Positions 1 to 6,927 of a stretch of DNA of 64,000 bases are shown here, one piece after another. The position numbers and the translations under genes were made by a program. The notes under the pieces were generated by a model. It saw nothing but the letters and a program-made list of their open reading frames with translations. It did not search any database and was not told the DNA's origin. The number at the start of each line of letters is the position of its first letter. Position 1 is the stretch's first letter. The stretch lies in the NCBI GenBank assembly GCA_934463165.1, contig CAKSJG010000002.1:124001-188000 (forward strand), read 5' to 3'. The stretch is from an uncultured Clostridia bacterium. Lineage in GTDB: Bacteria > Bacillota > Clostridia > UMGS1810.

Positions 1-213
1 AAACTTTTCGGCTTCTTCGGGAGAAATATTCTCTTCAAGAACCTTTCTTGCCGCATTAACCGCAAGCGCTGCAATTTCAGAATCAATCTGCTCTATGCGC
101 GGAAATCTGTAATACAACATTTGTTTTGCTTCAAGTTTTTGAGTTTCGTGATCACTTTGCATTTTGGCATAATCAGACATTATTTTTGAATGTATTGAAT
201 TAATCATTTCCAT
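1..213 (-). CDS. dnaC: DnaC-like helicase loader / ATP-binding protein, N-terminal part
   Basis: Only the first 71 codons are in the window; the gene runs off the left edge. The visible protein has a charged helical start (MEMINSIHSKIM) followed by a stretch with FPRIEQIDSEIA, which resembles the N-terminal region of DnaC/DnaI-type loaders that place the replicative helicase on DNA. The ATPase domain is outside the window, so the call rests mainly on position: it overlaps the end of a DnaD-domain gene by 14 bases, with its ATG inside the last codons of dnaD. That order (dnaD then dnaC) is common in Clostridia. The overlap suggests translational coupling. Confidence 0.7.
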   Translation of the reverse strand, partial: MEMINSIHSKIMSDYAKMQSDHETQKLEAKQMLYYRFPRIEQIDSEIAALAVNAARKVLEENISPEEAEKF

Positions 214-1234
214 TGTTTACACCGCCCTTATACTTTGACATCATCTTATCAAGCATTTCTTTTTCGGCATCGCTTATGTTATATGTCGGCGGATAATTTC
301 TGAATTTGCTGTTTTTGACATTTGACGGCACGTCTCTTCCAGACGCACCGGATTTGTTTTCCGATTCGTTTTTTAAAACAGCATCCATATATTTAAACGA
401 AATTTTACCGGTATTTAAAACAGAAATATTATATGCCGAAACAATCTGTTCTTCACTCAGCTTCATGGTGTTAATCCACGAAAACAGCATCTTTTCTTCA
501 TCATCCGAAAAATCTCTGCCGTTTATTTTAAACAGCTTTCTGTAATGATTTACAACCGAGTTGCTTTCACTCAGCTGCTTTATATATTTAAGTGCCTTAT
601 CTGATGTATTAATGCCTTTATCCGCCCATGAATATGCAATTTTCTCTATATATCTCATGTTGGTTTTTCCGATCGATGTGCAATATTCAAACAAAATTAT
701 AATAACCTTATCGGGAAGTGACAAATAATCAATAAAGCTGTATATTATTTTATAATCATTTGCGCTCAGGCTTTTTCCGAGCATTTGCTGAATAAGATCA
801 AAAAGGTGTGCAAGCTTGTCATCACTCCGGATCGTTTTCACAACGTTTTTTGCCCTGTATGACGAAATGACAGATTTATCCGCCGGGTAGAGATGTTTTT
901 CGGGCTCCGGCATCGGCTCTTCTTCTCCCGATGCCTGCGGAGCCGAAGCATTAAGATTCAAAATAGATATTGCGGAAGCTCCGTCGGACGAGGACTCGCA
1001 TTTCATAACGCCCTCTTTGCACCAAAACTTGATTGCATTTATAACATCAGAACCGAGAAGCCCCGTATCTGCTGAAATTTTATCAAGTGACAGATTACCT
1101 GAATTCCTGCTGTGCCTGAGCATATACAAATATATTTTTATATATGAAGCGTTAGCGTCTCTTATGTATTTATCGACAAAACGGTTACTTATCGTAAACG
1201 AATCAGATTCGGACGCTATTTTAAATTCCTTCAT
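200..1234 (-). CDS. dnaD: DnaD-domain replication initiation protein
   Basis: 344 residues. The first ~80 residues (KYIRDANASYIKIYLYMLRH, then LSLDKISADTGLL) look like the winged-helix DNA-binding part of DnaD/DnaB-type primosome proteins. Residues about 130-225 and 230-310 are two helical DnaB_2/DnaD-like repeats; the second holds the family-like FSWINTMKLSEEQIVSAY. In Firmicutes such proteins help open the origin and recruit the helicase with its loader. The downstream dnaC-like gene overlaps its stop, which fits this role. A low-complexity acidic/Pro linker (about residues 95-120) separates the winged helix from the repeats. The ATG start follows an A-rich stretch with only a weak ribosome site. 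Confidence 0.85.
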   Translation of the reverse strand: MKEFKIASESDSFTISNRFVDKYIRDANASYIKIYLYMLRHSRNSGNLSLDKISADTGLLGSDVINAIKFWCKEGVMKCESSSDGASAISILNLNASAPQASGEEEPMPEPEKHLYPADKSVISSYRAKNVVKTIRSDDKLAHLFDLIQQMLGKSLSANDYKIIYSFIDYLSLPDKVIIILFEYCTSIGKTNMRYIEKIAYSWADKGINTSDKALKYIKQLSESNSVVNHYRKLFKINGRDFSDDEEKMLFSWINTMKLSEEQIVSAYNISVLNTGKISFKYMDAVLKNESENKSGASGRDVPSNVKNSKFRNYPPTYNISDAEKEMLDKMMSKYKGGVNNGND

Positions 1235-1407
1235 TTATTTAACCACCCAATCGACAATATAAATTAACTAATAGTAATTATATCATATTCACATCACCAT
1301 TGTAAAGTAATTTAAGAATATTTAGGGTATATTAACAAAAATATCGGGATTTATCTCAAATCAAAGTATATATGATTTATTGAAAGGCAAAAACATCTGT
1401 CTGACGA

Positions 1408-1476
1408 ATCAGGGGTATGGCACACTATTAATTTTTTGGAAAGCTCAAAAAATCAATAGTATGCCATACCCCTGAT
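1408..1476. repeat. Long near-perfect hairpin (31 bp stem, 7-base loop)
   Basis: Bases 1408-1438 and 1446-1476 are inverted copies that differ at 2 of 31 positions (both still allow G-U pairing on one strand). The outer sequence is ATCAGGGGTATGGCA. No T-run follows on either strand, so it is not a typical intrinsic terminator. It sits in the 286 bp gap between dnaD and the oxidoreductase gene and could be a small inverted-repeat element. The rest of the gap is AT-rich and shows nothing else. Confidence 0.75.
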
Positions 1477-1520
1477 GCCGGTTAATATTTTATTAAAAAT
1501 GAATATCAGTATAAATTATA

Positions 1521-2504
1521 TCAGTCAACTTTAAGAACAACCTTGCCGATATTTTCTCCTCTGTATAAAATATCATGAGCGGCTTCCGCCTCGGTTATGG
1601 GGAGAACCTTATATATCGTAGGCTTAACAAGACCTGCCGAAACCTTCGGGAAAACATCCTTAACAAGTGAAGCTAAAATCCGTGCTTTTACCTCCGGAGT
1701 TCTTGAGCGCAGGGTGCTTCCGATGATTCTTACATTTCTGACATATATATTTTTAAGGTCAATCTCTGTTTTTTGACCGGCAAGAGCAGCAATCATTATC
1801 CATCTTGCGCCGTGTGTGAGATAGTGAATGCATTTGCCCATAATCTCACCGCCGAGACAGTCTATTGCAACATCAACACCGCGGCCCGCTTCAAGCTCGG
1901 ATTTTAAAACCTCGGTGATATCTTCTTTTTTTGTGTTAACAACTATATCCGCATTGAGATGAGCTATTGACTCTTTAAGCTCATCGGAAAGTACGGTTGT
2001 TATAACTCTTACACCAAACGCCTTAGCCATGGGAATTATAACGCTTGCAAGACCGCTTGCACCGGCATTCATCAAAAGAGTGTTGCCCTCTTTAATTTTA
2101 CCCTCCCAAAAGAGGTTGAGATATGCTGTGGCAAATGCTTCGGGAATTGCGGAAGCTTCTGCCATTGTGCAGTTTTCGGGAACGGGCATGAGCATATCGT
2201 ATTTAACAGCAACATACTCTGCATAGCCGCCTCCGCCGAGAAGCGCGCATACCTTGTCTCCGATTTTCCATGAGCTTTTTTCCGCTGCTGCGGAACCTAC
2301 CTGCTTTACCGTTCCGGATATTTCAAGGCCCATCCATTCGGGGCAGCCCTCCGGAGGAGGATAGTCACCCTCGCGCTGCATGAGATCGGCGCGGTTTAAA
2401 GCGGCGTATTCGATTTTTACGAGAACTTCGTCATCTTTTATAACCGGATCGGGAACGTTATCCCATACAAGACTCCGATCGTCCTTTACCAATATTGCTT
2501 TCAT
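1521..2504 (-). CDS. NAD(P)H quinone oxidoreductase, PIG3-like (MDR superfamily)
   Basis: 327 residues, the usual length for zinc-free medium-chain dehydrogenase/reductases. The N-terminal GroES-like domain has the family-like start MKAILVKDD, NRADLMQREGDYPPPEG and WMGLEISGTV. The Rossmann half carries LLMNAGASGLASVIIPMAKA, a nucleotide-binding turn, and VDVAIDCLGGE. These match the PIG3/TP53I3 quinone oxidoreductase group, which reduces quinones or enones with NADPH in the cytosol. No zinc-ligand cysteine set is seen. A clear ribosome site (AAGGAG) precedes the ATG. It is monocistronic, with the hairpin at 1408-1476 downstream. The true substrate cannot be told. Confidence 0.85.
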   Translation of the reverse strand: MKAILVKDDRSLVWDNVPDPVIKDDEVLVKIEYAALNRADLMQREGDYPPPEGCPEWMGLEISGTVKQVGSAAAEKSSWKIGDKVCALLGGGGYAEYVAVKYDMLMPVPENCTMAEASAIPEAFATAYLNLFWEGKIKEGNTLLMNAGASGLASVIIPMAKAFGVRVITTVLSDELKESIAHLNADIVVNTKKEDITEVLKSELEAGRGVDVAIDCLGGEIMGKCIHYLTHGARWIMIAALAGQKTEIDLKNIYVRNVRIIGSTLRSRTPEVKARILASLVKDVFPKVSAGLVKPTIYKVLPITEAEAAHDILYRGENIGKVVLKVD

Positions 2505-2625
2505 AATCCATGCTCCTTTTTGTTTTTTTATTTAAATAAATTATAACATATTGACTTTAAAAATAATATATATTATACTATTGTAAAACGAAACAATTCT
2601 ATGATTTATTCCGGAGGTGAATTTT

Positions 2626-3429
2626 ATGAACGATATATCGAGAATATCAAGACTGTCTTTTTTTAAGATGAGCAAGTATTGTTATGACAGGGTCCACATA
2701 TGCGATTTCAGCAAAACACCGAGACCGCATTACTGCATGGGGATGATTCTGAAAGGCAAAGGGGTTTTTGCGTTTGAAAATGAGGAAGTACATGTAAAAC
2801 ACGGGGATATTATATTTGTTCCCGAGGGTTCAACATATATATCTACATGGAGCGGAGATCCGGATATTCTTTATACGAGTGCACATTTTTCGTTTGAAAG
2901 CGGATCGGATTTTTTAAGACACAAAAGGATTAAGATACAGAAAGTAAGACTTACGGATATTGAAAAGGCAAAAAGATATTTTGTTGAAATGTCGGACGGG
3001 TGCGAGGGCTCTAAAACAGAACAATTCTACGCAATCGGGGCTTTTTTCAATATTATCGGGATGATTTTTCCGAAGCTTATCTACACGGAAATAAATAAAA
3101 TCGACAGTCAGATTGAAAAATCCGTTGAATACATTGAGCAAAATTATTCCGAAAACATAAGCGTTGACAAGCTTGCCGATATGAGCAATATGAGTGTATC
3201 GCATTTTCATTCACGGTTTAAAAACTCAATGGGATGCAGCCCTATTGAATATAAACACAGGGTGTGTATACACAGAGCGGAGCTTATGCTTATTGCAAAC
3301 AAAGAAACATCCATAGAAGAAATCAGCGAAGCTCTCGGATTTTGTTCAAGCACGTATTTCAGAAGACTGTTTAAAAAAATAACCGGTCTGTCTCCGCGTG
3401 ATTACAGATATAAAAGTGAAGAACTTTAA
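2626..3429 (+). CDS. AraC-family transcriptional regulator
   Basis: 267 residues with an N-terminal cupin sensor (residues about 20-100: MGMILKGKGVFAFENEEVHV, then HGDIIFVPEGS) and a C-terminal double helix-turn-helix (VEYIEQNYSENISVDKLADM ... IEEISEALGFCSSTYFRRLF). This is the layout of sugar-responsive AraC regulators. The ATG at 2626 is preferred over an upstream in-frame GTG because GGAGGTG lies 6-8 bases before it and would overlap the GTG. It is divergent from the oxidoreductase gene and followed by a hairpin terminator. No adjacent sugar-catabolism gene reveals its target. Confidence 0.88.
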   Translation: MNDISRISRLSFFKMSKYCYDRVHICDFSKTPRPHYCMGMILKGKGVFAFENEEVHVKHGDIIFVPEGSTYISTWSGDPDILYTSAHFSFESGSDFLRHKRIKIQKVRLTDIEKAKRYFVEMSDGCEGSKTEQFYAIGAFFNIIGMIFPKLIYTEINKIDSQIEKSVEYIEQNYSENISVDKLADMSNMSVSHFHSRFKNSMGCSPIEYKHRVCIHRAELMLIANKETSIEEISEALGFCSSTYFRRLFKKITGLSPRDYRYKSEEL

Positions 3430-3431
3430 AA

Positions 3432-3465
3432 AAGCCGTCTGCATTTTATTTTGCAGGCGGTTTTA
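3432..3465. terminator. Bidirectional intrinsic terminator
   Basis: A stem GCCGTCTGCA/TGCAGGCGGT with a short AT-rich loop is followed by TTTT on the plus strand and by a run of six T on the minus strand. It separates the convergent AraC and XRE genes and can serve both. Confidence 0.8.
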
Positions 3466-3467
3466 TG

Positions 3468-3752
3468 TTATATATTAATCTTTTTATTATTTATAATTCT
3501 GTCGGGAAAAACAGAAGCATTAATCAAATCTGCAGGATCCACTTCAAGTGCATCGGCAATATTATAAAATACTTCTAAGGAAAACGGATGTGCAATACCC
3601 GGTGCTTCTATGGCACTGATATGAGAACGGCTGACATGAGCCAATTCAGCAAGCTTTTCCTGCGACAAACCCCTCATTTTACGAATCGTTGATATCGCAA
3701 TACCTAATTGTATGAATCTGTCACGGTTTTTAAAACCTACCTCACCACTCAC
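3468..3752 (-). CDS. XRE-family helix-turn-helix regulator
   Basis: 94 residues, nearly all one Cro/C1-type HTH domain: IRKMRGLSQEKLAELAHVSR, SHISAIE, then FYNIADALEVDPADLI. Small stand-alone XRE proteins of this kind are repressors of their own promoter or of a neighbour. The GTG start is supported by AGGTG seven bases upstream. It is divergent from the SLOG-domain gene, with a good promoter for that gene in between, so it may regulate the SLOG gene; this is inference from position only. Confidence 0.85.
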   Translation of the reverse strand: MSGEVGFKNRDRFIQLGIAISTIRKMRGLSQEKLAELAHVSRSHISAIEAPGIAHPFSLEVFYNIADALEVDPADLINASVFPDRIINNKKINI

Positions 3753-3824
3753 TTTGAATCACCTGCCTCTTATATATTATTATACTTCAATTTAATATTT
3801 ATGTCTGCATTTACAAGAGAGCAC

Positions 3825-3853
3825 TTGATTATTTTGGTGAGCAATGGTATAAT
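3825..3853 (+). promoter_or_regulatory. Sigma-A-type promoter of the SLOG gene
   Basis: TTGATT at 3825-3830 and TATAAT at 3848-3853 are separated by exactly 17 bases. The start of transcription would fall near 3860, leaving a leader of about 68 bases before the ATG at 3928. Confidence 0.7.
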
Positions 3854-3927
3854 AATATATGTATTAGCTTATATCAGTAAACACATATATGCTTATACAC
3901 TATTACGAAAAAAGGTGTTGATATGAA

Positions 3928-4458
3928 ATGATTAAGGAACATACATGCTGTTTCTTTGGACATAGAAAAATAGAAGTTACGGATAAATTGGTCGAACATT
4001 TGAATGATATTATTGAAAAATTAATCACGGACAAAAGCATCGATACATTTTTATTTGGCAGTAAAAGTGAATTTGACACGCTTTGCCTTAAAGTCGTGAC
4101 AGAGCTTAAAATAAAATATCCCCACATTAAACGAATATATGTGAGAGCCGAATATCCATATATAAATGATGATTACAGGGCTTATCTTCTGAAAAGCTAT
4201 GATGATACATATTACCCGGATAAAATGTTGAAGGCAGGACGGGCGGCATATGTGGAGCGCAATTATGAAATGATTGACAACAGCAGCTGTTGTGTAGTTT
4301 ATTATGATGAAAGCTATAATCCGCCCAAACGGAAAACCGCCAAAAAAAGTCAGAGCAATTATCAGCCGAAAAGCGGCACAAGGCTTGCATTTGATTACGC
4401 TGAAAAAACAAATATAATAAATGTAATAAACGAATTAAAAAATATTCCCAAAACTTAA
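3928..4458 (+). CDS. SLOG-family nucleotide-binding protein (DUF1273/YpsA-like)
   Basis: 176 residues. The start CCFFGHRK and the later FLFGSKSEFDTLC, KRIYVRAEYPY and CCVVYYDESYNPP follow the Rossmann-like SLOG fold known from YpsA/DprA relatives. The C-terminal part holds a basic stretch (NPPKRKTAKKSQSN) followed by SGTRLAFDYAEK, a position where the family has a conserved STK-type loop. SLOG proteins bind nucleotides or their derivatives; the ligand here is unknown. AAAGGTG lies upstream of the ATG. A 3-codon ORF (ATGAAATGA) overlaps the start. The stop codon lies inside the left arm of the terminator. Confidence 0.8.
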   Translation: MIKEHTCCFFGHRKIEVTDKLVEHLNDIIEKLITDKSIDTFLFGSKSEFDTLCLKVVTELKIKYPHIKRIYVRAEYPYINDDYRAYLLKSYDDTYYPDKMLKAGRAAYVERNYEMIDNSSCCVVYYDESYNPPKRKTAKKSQSNYQPKSGTRLAFDYAEKTNIINVINELKNIPKT

Positions 4459-4488
4459 AAAATTTTCAAGTTTTGGGAATATTTTGTT
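4441..4488. terminator. Intrinsic terminator overlapping the SLOG stop codon
   Basis: A perfect 16 bp stem (AATATTCCCAAAACTT, 4441-4456, pairing with 4468-4483) is followed by TTTTGTTT. The left arm contains the end of the SLOG coding sequence. On the minus strand the stem is also followed by AT-rich sequence, so it may act both ways. Confidence 0.8.
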
Positions 4489-4513
4489 TATGATACAAAA
4501 TTTACTTTCCACA

Positions 4514-4903
4514 CTATTCAATCTCCACACTTTCACATTCAGTCTCTATTTTTTTCGGGTTAAAACCAAGTCCCATGCAAACATCGTCAAAATCATCATA
4601 ACTTGATGCATCTGTTTTGTTTGACACGTTCTCTGCTTGCGCGTATAATCTGTTTTCTTCAATTCTGTCAAGAAGCTGTTCCATTTTTACAGCTTTTTCA
4701 ACAAGTGTTTTATACATATCCAGAGAAATAACCATCGCTGTCGGTTGATTATTCTTTAAAACAACATACTCAGTATTATTATTTTTTACATCGTCAAAAA
4801 GCTGTGCCGTCTTTCCTCTGCTGAAATCGGAAATAGGTACCAGATGCTGTGTAAATTTAAGCAAACCGTAATCAATGTCCATACCGTTCATGCCCGCTTT
4901 CAT
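4514..4903 (-). CDS. Phd/YefM-type antitoxin-like protein without a visible toxin
   Basis: 129 residues from the ATG at 4903, chosen because AGGAG lies about 11 bases before it; the open frame extends 7 codons further. Residues about 20-75 (LVPISDFSRGKTAQLFDD, YVVLKNNQPTAMVISLDMY) match the N-terminal DNA-binding fold of Phd/YefM antitoxins, which repress their own operon and bind a toxin through their C-terminus. The C-terminal half is acidic. No RelE/Doc/PIN-like ORF lies next to it: downstream is the SLOG terminator and upstream the isomerase gene. It may be an orphan regulator. Confidence 0.75.
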   Translation of the reverse strand: MKAGMNGMDIDYGLLKFTQHLVPISDFSRGKTAQLFDDVKNNNTEYVVLKNNQPTAMVISLDMYKTLVEKAVKMEQLLDRIEENRLYAQAENVSNKTDASSYDDFDDVCMGLGFNPKKIETECESVEIE

Positions 4904-5016
4904 GATAATTTTCACTCCTAACATATGTTTATTACAGTATTATTATACACTGCACTTTTAAAAAAGTCAATAATTTTCATAAATATTTTCGTGAAAATTA
5001 TCATGTTATATGTATT

Positions 5017-5973
5017 TCAAATGCAAACAATTATTTTTACATTTCCGCGAACAGACAGATTTTTTTCGGATATCAGAAGTCTGTCACCCTTTTTTACCTC
5101 CGCAGCGTTTATTGCGCCCTCACCGTCTGTAACTACGGCAACCGAATAGGGTTTTTCGCAAACAAAATCCGCATTGCCGTCCAAAAGGTACATGGAAAAC
5201 TTATCCGTTAACGACTTTCCGAGTATTTCATATACGCCTTCGGCAATTTTCTTAGGTTTTGGCATATATTTTTCTTTAACTTTTTCAAGAGTGTATCCCG
5301 TATAGTCAAAGACATCAAACATTTTTTCGTAACCGAGACCCATGTGGATTTTTTCTTCCGATATTTTTCTGCCGGACGGTGTAAAACGCTCGCCTACAAC
5401 CATCAGGTCACTGGGCTCTTGCAGCTCCAAAATGAAGCATCCCTCTCCTATTGCATGAGGAACCCCACCGTCAACAAAGATAAAAACGTTCTTTTTCACG
5501 GGTATTTTGTTCATCATTGAAATTATGGCTGCGGAATCATTGTTATTAAATGCGTCAATAAATTTTTCTCTTGAAATCCCCCTTTTAAAACCGAAATATA
5601 CAAACGAATCCGGCATGCATTCAAGAAAATACCAGCATTCCGTTTTGCCGTAAGATGAATTTAAATTCATTTTTGCAAATTCTCTCGTGGGGTGCGCCTG
5701 AATAACCAGCCTTTCATCGGAGTCGAGAAGCTTTACCAATATATGAAGATTGCCGCCCGTGATATCTCTGACAAGAACTCCGTCGGATGTTCTTCCGAGA
5801 CCGTCGTTTTCCTTTTCGGCGGAATTACCGAATGCCGTTGTAACGGATGCCGTCCAGTCTTCGGGATAATAAACGCTGCTGTCGGCTTTTAATTTTTCAC
5901 CCGTAAATTTTTCTATGCGGCTTCCTCCGCGGTATGTTCTTTCAACGCGGTTACTGACCAATTTATATATCAT
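5017..5973 (-). CDS. manA: Mannose-6-phosphate isomerase, class I
   Basis: 318 residues, the short Gram-positive type. It interconverts mannose-6-phosphate and fructose-6-phosphate in the cytosol. Zinc and active-site motifs are visible: VIQAHPTREFA (His ligand), NLNSSYGKTECWYF (Glu ligand), HAIGEGCFILELQEPSDL (His ligand and active-site lid). The start ATG overlaps the TGA of the upstream glycosidase remnant by 4 bases (ATGA), and only a weak ribosome site is present. Translation was probably coupled to the upstream gene, which is now truncated, so expression of this manA may be altered. The context suggests it served the catabolism of a mannose-containing glycan. Confidence 0.88.
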   Translation of the reverse strand: MIYKLVSNRVERTYRGGSRIEKFTGEKLKADSSVYYPEDWTASVTTAFGNSAEKENDGLGRTSDGVLVRDITGGNLHILVKLLDSDERLVIQAHPTREFAKMNLNSSYGKTECWYFLECMPDSFVYFGFKRGISREKFIDAFNNNDSAAIISMMNKIPVKKNVFIFVDGGVPHAIGEGCFILELQEPSDLMVVGERFTPSGRKISEEKIHMGLGYEKMFDVFDYTGYTLEKVKEKYMPKPKKIAEGVYEILGKSLTDKFSMYLLDGNADFVCEKPYSVAVVTDGEGAINAAEVKKGDRLLISEKNLSVRGNVKIIVCI

Positions 5974-6450
5974 GATTTTTTTATAACCTTAAAAACACAC
6001 GCGTCATTTGACGGAATAATTTTGTTTCCGTAATATACTTTTCCCGTCTGCCAGCCGTCTTTGAGTTTTAGGTTTAATTCCGTTTCGTTTACATCATGGT
6101 TTATTGCAACAATAATGCGCTTATCGGAATCGATTATGTGCTCGGTTATAAGAGTCATCGGATTTAAACTTCTTGCAGCTCGCTTGCTGTCCTTAAGCAG
6201 ATATTCATAAAACTTAAAATATTCGGGTTTGCCGCTGCCGAAGGGATATATTGCCTTGCCGACAGAATATTCAAGCTTATAAGGCATATAATAAATTTTC
6301 CCCTTTCCATATTTGTTGCAGACAAAAAACGGTTCTCCGTCGGCGGTTTCCGCCAAAACCTCACATGTATCGGCTACGCTCTCCACACAGTATTTTAAAG
6401 CATCGTGGAATTCAAATTCCGTTTCGTTTAGTTTTACCTTGCTGCTGACC
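5970..6450 (-). pseudogene. C-terminal remnant of a glycoside hydrolase
   Basis: The reading frame ends properly at a TGA that overlaps manA, but its 5' part is missing: upstream of about 6450 the frame runs antisense into an AraC gene. The retained ~160 residues (PFFVCNKYGKGKIYYMPYKL, MTLITEHIIDSDKRIIVAIN, GKVYYGNKIIPSNDACVFKV) look like the C-terminal beta-sandwich tail of a glycosidase (GH42/GH2-like style), not a catalytic domain. The family is not certain. With the AraC remnant on the other side, this is best read as a deletion that removed both 5' ends and the shared promoter region. Confidence 0.65.
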
Positions 6451-6915
6451 GTCGGAGAAGATGAATGTATGGTTAAAATGCTGTTTAATGCGGCAATAAA
6501 ATACCGCGAAAACAAAAATTATCTGCTTTCGGTTATCCGAATGACAGCTGCGGAAATAAGCTTTCACGGCGAAAAATTAACCGATTCAATATCGGGCAAA
6601 TCAAAAATTGTGTCCGATACAATGCAATATATTAACCGAAACTTCCGCAGAGATGTAAATCTGATAAATGCAGCCGGAGAAATGCATGTGTCACCGCAGT
6701 ATCTTTCTGCTATTTTTTCAAAAACGGCGGGAATTACGTTTCAGAATTATATGATAGAAAAACGTCTTTCGTTTGCTGCGGCACTTCTTAAAGACGGAAA
6801 GCATTCCGTCACCGACATTTGTTATGAATGCGGATATACTAACCTTTCTCATTTTGTCAGAAGCTTTAAGAAAAAATATAATGTCTCACCAAAGAAATTC
6901 AGCGAGACATTATAA
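6450..6915 (+). pseudogene. C-terminal remnant of an AraC-family regulator
   Basis: About 150 residues carrying a complete double HTH (MQYINRNFRRDVNLINAAGE, YLSAIFSKTAG, VTDICYECGYTNLSHFVRSF) and part of the preceding linker, but no sensor domain. Upstream of about 6450 the same frame is antisense to the glycosidase remnant and gives no AraC-like protein. A GGAGAAG followed by ATG at 6469 could still allow a sensor-less HTH protein to be made, so the remnant might be active. Normal AraC family members are 250-300 residues. Confidence 0.65.
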
Positions 6916-6927
6916 ACAAAATTTATT

